This document shows positions 35,135 to 43,333 of a DNA stretch of 64,000 bases, in pieces. The DNA lies in the NCBI GenBank assembly GCA_045223915.1, contig JBGUZU010000034.1:62001-126000 (forward strand). The letters are read 5' to 3'. The stretch's first letter is position 1, and each line of letters begins with the position of its first letter. A program made the position numbers and the translations under genes. Source of the stretch: Ruminimicrobiellum sp045223915. Its GTDB lineage: Bacteria; Elusimicrobiota; Endomicrobiia; Endomicrobiales; Endomicrobiaceae. The notes under the pieces were generated by a model that was not told where the DNA came from, made no database searches, and was given only the letters and a program-made list of their open reading frames with translations.

Positions 35135-37639
35135 ATGCAAGCTGTAATTATGGCAGGCGGTTTTGGTACAAGATTAAGACCTATTACTTGTAGTGTTCCT
35201 AAGCCTATGGCTTTAGTTGCGAACAGACCTATGTTGAGTCACATTATTGAATTGTTGAAGCAACACAATTTTAATGATTTAACCATGATGTTGTATTATC
35301 AACCGGAGATTATAAAAAATTATTTCAAAGACGGTAAAGATTTGGGAGTGTCTATAAAATATTTAAGACCGGAAGCGGATTTAGGCACGGCAGGTAGCGT
35401 AGGATTTGCGAGAGAAGGTCTCAATGATACTTTCTTGGTTATTTCCGGAGATGTTCTTACCGATTTCGATATTTCAAAAGCTATAGAATATCATAAGAAG
35501 AAAAAAGCAATTGCAACTATGGTTTTAACAAGAGTGGAAAACCCCTTACAGTTTGGTGTTGTTATTACAGATAAAAACGGTAAAGTTGAAAGATTTTTAG
35601 AAAAACCGTCTTGGGGTGAAGTTTTTTCCGATACAATAAACACGGGTATATACATATTGGAACCGGAAGTATTTAAATATGTTCCGGAAAATACAGACGT
35701 TGATTTTTCAAAGAATTTGTTCCCTCAATTATTGAAAGAAGGTAAACCGTTGTACGGTTATATTGCAGACGGTTACTGGAAAGATATCGGCAACCACGAT
35801 GAATACAGATTTGCACATTATGACATATTAGATGAGAAAGTAAAAATAAATGTGTTAGGAACAAAGAAAAAAATTAACGGCAAAACTGTTATCCTTGGAA
35901 AAAATTCCGTAATTGAAGATGGTGTTGTCGTTGATGACAATGTTATAGTTGGGGATAATACTACAATAAAGAAAGGTGCGAAAATCGGTAAATCGGTTAT
36001 CGGCTCGAATGTTGTGGTAGAAGAAAACGCTTTAATTTTAGGTTCTGTTATTTGGGATGATGTAAATATTGGTCCTAAGGCAAGTTTAAAAGAAGTTGTT
36101 ATCGGAAATTCTACAAAAATAGAAAAAGGTGCTTCGGTTCAAGTAGGTTCTATTATTGCCGATGAATGTCTTATCGGTGAAAAAGCTACAATAAGAGCAA
36201 ATTTAAGAATATGGCCGCACAAAATTGTTGAAAAAGGTGCAATTCTTTCATCAAGTTTGGTTTGGGGGGCAAAATGGAACAAAGCTTTGTTTAATGCTTA
36301 CGGTAGTATTTCCGGGTTAGGTAATATTGAAATCACTCCTGAATTTGCCGCAAAAATCGGTTCAGCTTACGGTGCTTATGTCGGTGGCGGAGCTTATGTT
36401 GTAATTTCGAGAGACGATCACAGAACAACCAGAATGATAAAAAGAGGAATAATTTCAGGTATTCTTTCTGCAGGTGTAAATGTAGGTGATATGTTAAATG
36501 CACCTATACCTGTTGCAAGATACGAAATCGGTAATGATGGAGAAATCGGCGGTATTCATATAAGACAATCTCCTTATGATGCAAAACTTATCGATATAAA
36601 ATTCTTCGATAAGTTCGGCAGTGATATCTCTATAAGTCAGGAAAAATCCATAGAACAACTCTTCTTTAGAGAAGATTTTAAAAGAGCAGATATGGACAAT
36701 GTAGGTATGATTACGGTTCCTCCGAGAGCAAACGAGTTTTATAAAACAGGATATTTAAATACTATACAGAAAAAAGAAGCAACAACCAAAAAAGGAATGA
36801 AGATAGTTGTAGACTATGCACATTCGACAGCTTCACTTGTTTTTCCTACAATTTTAGGAGAATTAGGTATAGATGTTGTTGCTTTAAATGCTTACATAGA
36901 TGCTAAAAAAATAACAAAAAGCAAAGAAGAATTTGATCATTCTTTGAACCAATTATCAGATATTGTAACAACATTAAAAGCAGATGTCGGTTTCTTGTTT
37001 GATAACGGTGCGGAAAAAGTTTTCCTTGTCGATGAAAGAGGGAAAATTATAGATAACGATACGGCAATGCTTGTTATGGCATACCTTGTTATGTCGACAT
37101 ACAAAAAAGGTACAATAGCAGTTCCCGTTACTGTATCATCGGTTATTGATGAACTTGCAAAACAGTTTGACTTCAAAATAATAAGAACAGGAACAAGTCC
37201 GAGAAGCATAATGAAAGCATCAAAAGAAAAAGATGTTATCTTTGTTGCAGATTGTAACGGCGGGTTTATATTCCCTGAATTCCAAAACTCGTTTGATGCA
37301 ATGTATGCGGTAGGTAACTTAATAAAAATGTTATCTCAAACGGAATTCACCATAAGTATGATAAGAAGAGAAATTCCTTCTTTTGAAGTATTCCATAAAA
37401 CAATACCTTGTGCATGGGATAAAAAAGGTCAGACAATGAGATATGCGATAGAATATGCAAAAGGTAAAAAAACAGAGCTTATAGACGGTGTAAAAATATT
37501 TTTGGATAACGGTTGGGTATTACTTCTTCCGGATCCCGATGAGGCTTATTTCCATATTTGGGCGGAAGCAAGAGATAAAACAACCGCAAAAGGCTTTATA
37601 GATATTTATACCGATAAATTAATGGAGTGGCAAAAGTAG
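35135..37639 (+). CDS. Nucleotidyltransferase fused to degenerate phosphohexomutase (ManC/ManB-like)
   Basis: 834 residues. The N-terminal domain is a sugar-1-phosphate nucleotidyltransferase: MAGGFGTRLRPITCSVPKPM (about 6-25), LGTAGSVGFAR and ISGDVLTDFD (about 106), then hexapeptide repeats to about residue 380. The C-terminal half has the phosphohexomutase fold, but the catalytic serine loop (TASHNP in active enzymes) reads VISRDDHRTTRM and the metal loop DGDxDR reads FDNGAEKVFLVDE, so it cannot be a normal mutase. Such fusions are known in bacteria as 'mannose-1-phosphate guanyltransferase'. An intact mutase gene follows 72 bases later. AGAGGTG ribosome-binding site and own promoter. Confidence 0.85.
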   Translation: MQAVIMAGGFGTRLRPITCSVPKPMALVANRPMLSHIIELLKQHNFNDLTMMLYYQPEIIKNYFKDGKDLGVSIKYLRPEADLGTAGSVGFAREGLNDTFLVISGDVLTDFDISKAIEYHKKKKAIATMVLTRVENPLQFGVVITDKNGKVERFLEKPSWGEVFSDTINTGIYILEPEVFKYVPENTDVDFSKNLFPQLLKEGKPLYGYIADGYWKDIGNHDEYRFAHYDILDEKVKINVLGTKKKINGKTVILGKNSVIEDGVVVDDNVIVGDNTTIKKGAKIGKSVIGSNVVVEENALILGSVIWDDVNIGPKASLKEVVIGNSTKIEKGASVQVGSIIADECLIGEKATIRANLRIWPHKIVEKGAILSSSLVWGAKWNKALFNAYGSISGLGNIEITPEFAAKIGSAYGAYVGGGAYVVISRDDHRTTRMIKRGIISGILSAGVNVGDMLNAPIPVARYEIGNDGEIGGIHIRQSPYDAKLIDIKFFDKFGSDISISQEKSIEQLFFREDFKRADMDNVGMITVPPRANEFYKTGYLNTIQKKEATTKKGMKIVVDYAHSTASLVFPTILGELGIDVVALNAYIDAKKITKSKEEFDHSLNQLSDIVTTLKADVGFLFDNGAEKVFLVDERGKIIDNDTAMLVMAYLVMSTYKKGTIAVPVTVSSVIDELAKQFDFKIIRTGTSPRSIMKASKEKDVIFVADCNGGFIFPEFQNSFDAMYAVGNLIKMLSQTEFTISMIRREIPSFEVFHKTIPCAWDKKGQTMRYAIEYAKGKKTELIDGVKIFLDNGWVLLLPDPDEAYFHIWAEARDKTTAKGFIDIYTDKLMEWQK

Positions 37640-37711
37640 TTTTAAAGAATAGTGTAACATCGGTAATCATAAATTGTAAATTATAAATTGTCTTATTAAA
37701 GGGGTAATAAA

Positions 37712-39142
37712 ATGATTAAATTCGGAACATCCGGTTGGAGAGGAATTATAGCAGACGATTTTACTTTCGATAATGTAAAAATCGTTACACAGGCAATAGC
37801 AAATTATCTTATAAATGACGATAAAGAATACAAAAAAGATAAAGCTGTTATAATCGGTTATGATACAAGATTTTTGTCTGACAAATATGCAGATATTTCC
37901 GCTGAAGTTTTAGCAGGAAATAAAATAAAAGTTTTGTTATGTAAAAGAAATACACCTACACCGGTTATAGCATATGATATCGTCAATAACAAACTTGCCG
38001 GCGGTATAAATTTTACGGCAAGTCATAACCCGCCGGAATACAACGGTATAAAATTTTCTCCTTCTTGGGGTGGTCCGGCATTGCCTGAAACGACACAAAA
38101 AATAGAAAAATATTGTGCACAAATAAAAATCGGTGATGTAAAAAGCATAAGCCTTGCAGAAGGTTTGAAATCCGGAATAATAAAATATTATGATCCGAGA
38201 CCAGCATACTTAAAAAGAATAAAACAGTTGGTTAATTTTAAATTGTTAAAAAAATCCAATTTAAAAGTTGTTGCAGATATTTTACACGGAACAGGTGATG
38301 ATTATTTAGATACATTGTTGGAAGCCGCAGGTATGAGATTGAAAGTGTTGAACAAAAAAAGAGATCCGTTGTTCGACGGTCATTCACCGGAACCTTGTGA
38401 AGCGAACTTAAAAGATTTGAAATCTATAATAAAGAAAGAATCTTACAAAATCGGTCTTTCCGTAGACGGTGATGCAGACAGATTCGGTATTGTAGATTCC
38501 GACGGAACATTTATTACACCTAACCAGGTAATACCTATATTGTTGTATCATTTAAACAAAACAAGAGGTTGGAAAGGTGTTGTTGTAAGAAGTGTTATGA
38601 CAAGCCATATGATAGACAAACTTGCAGCAAAGTTAGGTATTGAAGTTGCCGAAACACCTGTAGGATTTAAATATATCGGAGATATATTAACACAAAGACC
38701 TAAAGATTTTATTATCGGTGGTGAAGAGTCCGGCGGACTTACAATAAGAGGACATGTTCCGGAAAAAGACGGTATAATTGCATGTTTGCTTATGGCGGAA
38801 GCTGTTGCTATGAACAAAAAATCTTTAAGTGCAATATTGAAAGATATTACAAAACTTACAGGACCTGTTGTAACGGCAAGAGAAAATTTCAGACTTCCTA
38901 AAGAAGCTATGGAAAAGTTCAGACAAACTTTGCAGAAAAAAGCTCCTGAAAAAATTGCGGGAATGAAAATACAAAAAGTTGTTACTCTCGACGGATACAA
39001 ATTTATATTGGATGAAGATACTTGGATAGGTTTCAGATTGTCCGGTACGGAACCTATAGTTAGATTGTATGCCGAAAGCACAACAGCCTCAAAATTAAAG
39101 AAGTTAGTATCTGCAGGAGAAAAGTTTATAAATGGCAAATAG
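37712..39142 (+). CDS. Phosphoglucomutase / phosphomannomutase
   Basis: 476 residues, alpha-D-phosphohexomutase family. All four active-site loops are present: FTASHNPPEYNGIKFSP (about residue 105, phosphoserine), SVDGDADRFGIVD (about 250, metal), GGEESGGLTIRGH (about 335, sugar specificity) and RLSGTEPIVRLYAES (about 440, phosphate). It would provide glucose- or mannose-1-phosphate for the nucleotidyltransferases at 5375 and 35135. AAAGGGG precedes the ATG. The last 11 bases overlap the DUF502 gene. Confidence 0.93.
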   Translation: MIKFGTSGWRGIIADDFTFDNVKIVTQAIANYLINDDKEYKKDKAVIIGYDTRFLSDKYADISAEVLAGNKIKVLLCKRNTPTPVIAYDIVNNKLAGGINFTASHNPPEYNGIKFSPSWGGPALPETTQKIEKYCAQIKIGDVKSISLAEGLKSGIIKYYDPRPAYLKRIKQLVNFKLLKKSNLKVVADILHGTGDDYLDTLLEAAGMRLKVLNKKRDPLFDGHSPEPCEANLKDLKSIIKKESYKIGLSVDGDADRFGIVDSDGTFITPNQVIPILLYHLNKTRGWKGVVVRSVMTSHMIDKLAAKLGIEVAETPVGFKYIGDILTQRPKDFIIGGEESGGLTIRGHVPEKDGIIACLLMAEAVAMNKKSLSAILKDITKLTGPVVTARENFRLPKEAMEKFRQTLQKKAPEKIAGMKIQKVVTLDGYKFILDEDTWIGFRLSGTEPIVRLYAESTTASKLKKLVSAGEKFINGK

Positions 39143-39824
39143 AAAAAATTTACAATCTGTCGGAACAGATAATTCAAAAAAAGAAAAAAAAGGTATTGTA
39201 AAAAAATCTTTCATATCGGGTTTATTGGTATTGTTACCGGTATGGCTTACAATATTTATAATACTGTTTGTTTTTAAATGGATTAGCAGCCTTTCTCTTC
39301 CGATACTATCACCGTTCTTAAAACTGTTTACATCGGATTCTCAATGGGTGGAAATATTAGCAAAAATAGCAAGTTTCTTTTTGACTCTTATAATAATTTT
39401 CTTCGTGGGTTTTTTAACTAATTTGTGGTTCGGTAAAAAACTTTATGAGTTTTTTGAGAATATTTTTACAAAAATTCCTTTAATAGGAACAATATATTCC
39501 GCTTTAAAAAAACTGTTTTCGTTTTTCGCAACAACCGATGATACTACAAAGAACTTTCAAAAAGTTATTTTCGTTCCGTTTCCTACGAAAGATTCTTATT
39601 GTGTAGCTTTTTCTACCGGTGAAAAAATAATTAACGGGCAAAAATATATTTCTACTTTTATGCCTTCCACACCAAACCCTACAACAGGTTTTTTAATGTT
39701 GGTAAAAGCGGAAGATGTTATAGAATGTGAATATACCGTAGAACAGGCTATACAGTACATAATTTCCGCCGGAATAGTTCAGGGTAATCAGAAACAGTTA
39801 GGAGAAAAAAATGGCTCAGTATAA
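39132..39824 (+). CDS. DUF502 family membrane protein
   Basis: 230 residues. After a basic, hydrophilic N-terminus there are two long membrane segments, LLVLLPVWLTIFIILFVFKW (about 32-51) and ILAKIASFFLTLIIIFFVGF (about 76-95), and a soluble C-terminal domain with IPLIGTIYSALKKLF (about 115), VIFVPFPTKDSY and FMPSTPNPTTGFLMLV, the conserved blocks of the family. Function is not established; the family is widespread in bacteria and plants. Overlaps the mutase stop by 11 bases and the hisS start by 14 bases, so all three are likely cotranslated. Confidence 0.88.
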   Translation: MANRKNLQSVGTDNSKKEKKGIVKKSFISGLLVLLPVWLTIFIILFVFKWISSLSLPILSPFLKLFTSDSQWVEILAKIASFFLTLIIIFFVGFLTNLWFGKKLYEFFENIFTKIPLIGTIYSALKKLFSFFATTDDTTKNFQKVIFVPFPTKDSYCVAFSTGEKIINGQKYISTFMPSTPNPTTGFLMLVKAEDVIECEYTVEQAIQYIISAGIVQGNQKQLGEKNGSV

Positions 39825-41070
39825 GGCTCCGAGAGGTACACACGATATATATGGCCAAATGGCTTTGGCTTTGGAAGAATTGGATAAAATATCAAGAAAT
39901 GTTTTCAGAAAACATAATTTCAAAGAAATAAAGACTCCTATGTTTGAAGATGTTTCTTTGTTTACAAGATCTATAGGTGAAGCTACTGACATTGTTGAAA
40001 AAGAAATGTATGTTTTTGAAGACAGAAAAGGGAGAAAACTTGCTTTAAGGCCGGAAGGAACGGCATCTTTGGTAAGAGCATATATCGAGCACAGACTTGA
40101 TATGGAAGAACCTATAGGGAAATTCTTTTATTGCGGTGATATGTTTAGATATGAAAGACCTCAAGCAGGCAGGTACAGAGAGTTTTTGCAAATGGGCGCC
40201 GAATATTTAGGTAACCCGAACCCTAATGCCGATGTTGAAATAATACTTCTTGCAAAAGAAATTTTATCTACATTAAATATAAACGATGTTGTAATACATA
40301 TTAATTCTTTGGGTTGTGCAAATTGCAGACCGATATTCAGACAAAAATTAGTTGATTATTTTTCTTCAATACAAGACTTGTGTGAAGATTGTAAAAGAAG
40401 ATTGGAAAAAAATCCGTTAAGATTGTTGGATTGTAAAATAGATTCGCAAAAGTTCCAAAATGTTCCTACAATGCAGGAATGTTTATGTGACGATTGTAAA
40501 AATCATTTTGAGCAAGTACAATCGTTATTAGAATCTGTGGATTGTAAATATGTTGTTGATGATAAACTTGTAAGAGGTCTTGATTATTATACAAGAACCG
40601 TATTTGAAGTAAGATCTAATGCCGTAGGTTCTCAAGATGCAATTTGTGCCGGTGGAAGATACGATAATTTGGTAAAAGAATTAGGCGGGCAGCAGATACC
40701 GAGTGTTGGTTTCGCGTTAGGTTCCGAAAGAGTTTTAATGGCTGCACAAAATACCGGTTTTTTCGATAAGTTACCTAAAAACGATCTTATATTTATTGCG
40801 CTTGCGGATAACGAACTTTTTAACGAAGCATTTAAGTTTGCAAATAATTTAATATTGAACAAAGACAATATAAGACAAAAATTCAATTTACAAAATAACA
40901 TTGTTGTAGAAGGTCCGTTTTTGAATAAGAGTTTAAAATCGCAATTCAAACTTGCCGATAAGTTAGGTGCATCAAAAACAATTTTGTTCGGTAAAACAGA
41001 ATTTGATAACGGTAAGATTCTTGTAAAAGATATGAAAACTCAACAACAACAAGAAATATCGTTATCCTAA
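39811..41070 (+). CDS. hisS: Histidyl-tRNA synthetase
   Basis: Class II aminoacyl-tRNA synthetase, 419 residues. Motif 1 region is FKEIKTPMFEDVSLFTRSIG; motif 2 is FYCGDMFRYERPQAGRYREF near residue 108; the HisA/histidine-binding loops are LVRGLDYYTRTVFEV near 251 and GGRYDNLVKELGG near 281; motif 3 is VGFALGSERVLM near 299. A CxxC-rich insertion near 170-225 (LGCANC, CEDCKRRLEK, CDDCKNH) is seen in many bacterial HisRS. TAGGAGA precedes the ATG. The stop codon is inside a 15-bp perfect hairpin (41050-41082). Confidence 0.97.
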   Translation: MAQYKAPRGTHDIYGQMALALEELDKISRNVFRKHNFKEIKTPMFEDVSLFTRSIGEATDIVEKEMYVFEDRKGRKLALRPEGTASLVRAYIEHRLDMEEPIGKFFYCGDMFRYERPQAGRYREFLQMGAEYLGNPNPNADVEIILLAKEILSTLNINDVVIHINSLGCANCRPIFRQKLVDYFSSIQDLCEDCKRRLEKNPLRLLDCKIDSQKFQNVPTMQECLCDDCKNHFEQVQSLLESVDCKYVVDDKLVRGLDYYTRTVFEVRSNAVGSQDAICAGGRYDNLVKELGGQQIPSVGFALGSERVLMAAQNTGFFDKLPKNDLIFIALADNELFNEAFKFANNLILNKDNIRQKFNLQNNIVVEGPFLNKSLKSQFKLADKLGASKTILFGKTEFDNGKILVKDMKTQQQQEISLS

Positions 41071-41082
41071 CGATATTTCTTG
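41050..41082 (+). terminator. Hairpin covering the hisS stop codon
   Basis: A 15-bp perfect inverted repeat (41050-41064 and 41068-41082) with the 3-base loop TCC. The stop TAA at 41068-41070 opens the 3' arm. Few T follow, so termination could be Rho-dependent or the structure may protect the 3' end. Confidence 0.65.
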
Positions 41083-41104
41083 TGTTTGCAGTTGATGTTT
41101 TGTT

Positions 41105-41175
41105 GTTTGTAGCTTTTGGTTTGTAGTTTATTGTTCTGTTATTAAACTATAAACTACTAATCTCAAGCTATACAC
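41105..41175. repeat. Imperfect palindrome between hisS and the rho promoter
   Basis: GTTTGTAG occurs at 41105-41112 and 41119-41126. GTAGTTTA (41123-41130) pairs perfectly with TAAACTAC (41150-41157), and TGTAGC-like and GCTATACA-like outer parts extend it. Layout (gene-end hairpin, then palindrome of short repeated units) is similar to the 8-bp-period elements, but the unit sequence differs. Confidence 0.5.
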
Positions 41176-41179
41176 TGCC

Positions 41180-41208
41180 TTGCAATTTTTATTTAAAAAG
41201 TATATAAT
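41180..41208 (+). promoter_or_regulatory. Promoter of rho, with a 150-base leader
   Basis: TTGCAA (41180-41185), a 17-base spacer and TATAAT (41203-41208). Transcription should start near 41215, leaving about 150 bases before the ATG at 41365. That leader is A-rich, poor in G, with C more frequent than G around 41281-41340 and no strong hairpin, as expected of a Rho loading site. Confidence 0.75.
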
Positions 41209-41364
41209 TATAAAAAATAAATCTAATTAGTAAAAATCCAAAAACAAAAATATAAAATAAGTTTTAATTTTAGTATCGAAACAAAAAATCTTTTTTTATG
41301 CAAACCAAAACAAAAAAATCAAACAAAATTAATAAAATAGTATTTATGTAGTCAGGGGGACTTA

Positions 41365-42636
41365 ATGTCTGATAAAGATTTGACTGTGTTGTCTAAAAAG
41401 ACAATGGTGGAACTTACAAAAATCGCAAAAGAAATGAAGCTTGAAACTATTACAGGTTTGAGAAAGCAGGAACTTATTGCGAAAATTCTTGAAGCTCAAA
41501 TGAAAGAACAAGGACAAGCTTACGATGAAGGTGTTTTAGAAATAAAACATGACGGGTTCGGCTTTTTAAGATCAACAGATTACAATTATTTGTCAGGTCC
41601 GGACGATATTTATATTGCTCCGCCTCAAATTAAAAAGTTTGCTTTAAGAAAAGGTGATACGGTCGGCGGATATGTAAGACCTCCTCAAAATCATGAAAAA
41701 TATTTTGCATTATTAAAAGTTACTCAAATTAACGGAGAAACTAATTTAGACAACATTAGAGAAAGACCGTTGTTTGATAATTTAACTCCGTTATATCCTA
41801 ATGAAAAACTTGTTTTGGAAACAAAAACGAACGAAATCTCTACAAGAATAATAGATATGTTCATACCTATCGGTAAAGGTCAAAGAGTTTTGTTAAATGC
41901 ACCTCCGAGAACAGGTAAAACGGTATTGTTACAAAAAATAGCAAATGCCATAACAACAAACAATCCGGAAATAGTTCTGATGGTGTTGCTTATAGATGAA
42001 AGACCGGAAGAAGTTACCGATATGCAAAGATCTGTAAAAGGTGAAGTTATATCTTCAACTTTTGATGAACCTGCAGACAGACACATTCAAGTTGCCGAAA
42101 TGGTGCTTGAAAAAGCTAAAAGAATGGTGGAACATGGTAAAGATGTTGTTATTTTGCTTGATTCCATTACAAGACTTGCAAGAGCTTACAATGCTGTTAT
42201 ACCGTCAAGCGGAAGAGTTTTGTCCGGTGGTCTTGATTCAAATGCTTTGCAAAGGCCTAAAAGATTTTTCGGTGCCGCAAGAAATATTGAAGAAGGCGGA
42301 AGCTTAACTATTATAGCAACAGCATTAATTGAAACAGGTAGCAGAATGGATGATGTTATATTTGAAGAATTTAAAGGAACAGGTAACTGCGAAGTTTATT
42401 TAGACAGAAAACTTGCCGATAGAAGAATTTATCCGGCGATAGATCTTTTAAGATCCGGAACAAGAAAAGAAGAAATGTTACTTAGTGAGGATGAAAAAAA
42501 TAAGATGTGGATAATGAGAAGTCTTTTCAGTAACATGAATCCTATAGAAGTAATGGAAGAACTTACTAAAAGAATGAAAGCATCTAAATCCAACAAAGAT
42601 TTCTTTAAACAAATGGAACTTTCTGGTAAAGAGTAG
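41365..42636 (+). CDS. rho: Transcription termination factor Rho
   Basis: Hexameric RNA helicase that ends transcription. 423 residues. An N-terminal Rho-N helix domain (LTVLSKKTMVELTKIAKEM, about 5-50) leads to the cold-shock RNA-binding domain with GFGFLRSTDYNYLSGPDDIY (about 62-81), then the ATPase core: Walker A APPRTGKTVLLQ near residue 178, Walker B VVILLDSITRLARAYN near 260, the Q-loop and R-loop region GGLDSNALQRPKRFFGAARN near 290, and the arginine finger near ERPEEVTDM/LRSGTRKEE. SD is AGGGGGA. It has its own promoter, long leader and terminator. Confidence 0.98.
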   Translation: MSDKDLTVLSKKTMVELTKIAKEMKLETITGLRKQELIAKILEAQMKEQGQAYDEGVLEIKHDGFGFLRSTDYNYLSGPDDIYIAPPQIKKFALRKGDTVGGYVRPPQNHEKYFALLKVTQINGETNLDNIRERPLFDNLTPLYPNEKLVLETKTNEISTRIIDMFIPIGKGQRVLLNAPPRTGKTVLLQKIANAITTNNPEIVLMVLLIDERPEEVTDMQRSVKGEVISSTFDEPADRHIQVAEMVLEKAKRMVEHGKDVVILLDSITRLARAYNAVIPSSGRVLSGGLDSNALQRPKRFFGAARNIEEGGSLTIIATALIETGSRMDDVIFEEFKGTGNCEVYLDRKLADRRIYPAIDLLRSGTRKEEMLLSEDEKNKMWIMRSLFSNMNPIEVMEELTKRMKASKSNKDFFKQMELSGKE

Positions 42637-42665
42637 TAATTCTTACAAAATTTAGTTTGAAATAT

Positions 42666-42703
42666 AAAAAAGTCGGAGATATAATGTTTATCTCCGGCTT
42701 TTT
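42666..42703 (+). terminator. Rho-independent terminator of rho
   Basis: AAGTCGGAGATA (to 42681) pairs with TATCTCCGGCTT (from 42689) with one G-U pair, a 7-base loop, and flanking A and T runs. Confidence 0.85.
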
Positions 42704-42739
42704 GCTTTTTATCTCTATATATTATATATTATAGAGATA
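42702..42739 (+). promoter_or_regulatory. Promoter with overlapping operator-like palindrome upstream of the XRE-cupin gene
   Basis: TTGCTT (42702-42707), a 17-base spacer and TATATT (42725-42730) form a promoter. A perfect 10-bp inverted repeat, TATCTCTATA (42710-42719) and TATAGAGATA (42730-42739), spans the spacer, the -10 box and the start region. A dimeric repressor bound here would block transcription; autoregulation by the XRE-cupin protein is the simplest reading. Confidence 0.6.
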
Positions 42740-42763
42740 TAACTATCATCATAGGGGGAATTT

Positions 42764-43318
42764 ATGAATGACGATATAAAAGATATTGCAATGAGAATAA
42801 GAGATTTAAGAGATATAGCTAACATTTCTCAGGAAAGTTTGGCTAAAGCGTTAAACATTGATGTTGAAACTTATGAACAATACGAATCCGGTCAAACAGA
42901 TATTCCTATAGGAATAATTAAAAAAATTGCAGAAAAATTTAAAGTTGAATTTATAACTCTTATTACAGGTCAAGAACCTCATTTAAACAGATATAGTGTC
43001 GTGAGAAAGGGAAAAGGAGTGGCTGTAGAAAGAAGAAAAGAATATGACTATCAAGATATAGCTTACGGATTTACAAATAAAAAAGCTCAAATATTTTTAG
43101 TAACGGCAAAAGACAGAACAAACGAAAAAGAATTAAAACCTTATTCACACGACGGGCACGAATTTGATTATGTTTTGGAAGGCACATTAAAAGTATATTT
43201 GGACGGAAAATCCGTAGTTTTAGAAGAAGGCGACTGCATATATTTTGATTCAAACTGTAAACATTATATGACGGCAGTCGGCGGGAAAACAACAAAATTT
43301 ATAGCAATAGTTTTTTAA
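42764..43318 (+). CDS. XRE-family regulator with C-terminal cupin domain
   Basis: 184 residues. The helix-turn-helix domain is at about 8-65 (IRDLRDIANISQESLAKALN, then YEQYESGQTDIPIGIIKKIA). The cupin domain runs from about 110 with HDGHEFDYVLEGTLKVYLDG, LEEGDCIYFDSNCKHYM and a terminal beta strand FIAIVF; the cupin histidines (H-x-H-x-E pattern HDGHEFD) are present. Such regulators sense a small molecule. It is 15 bases upstream of an acyl-CoA synthetase gene, and this pairing recurs in anaerobes, so an acid or acyl-CoA is a plausible ligand. AGGGGGA ribosome-binding site. Confidence 0.9.
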   Translation: MNDDIKDIAMRIRDLRDIANISQESLAKALNIDVETYEQYESGQTDIPIGIIKKIAEKFKVEFITLITGQEPHLNRYSVVRKGKGVAVERRKEYDYQDIAYGFTNKKAQIFLVTAKDRTNEKELKPYSHDGHEFDYVLEGTLKVYLDGKSVVLEEGDCIYFDSNCKHYMTAVGGKTTKFIAIVF

Positions 43319-43333
43319 TTTGGGAGCAATGAA

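Noticed and set aside
41346..41351. Start-stop ATG-TAG as a real upstream reading frame of rho
   Set aside because: One codon only, no ribosome-binding site of its own; could be chance in A/T-rich leader. Mentioned only as a detail of the rho leader.
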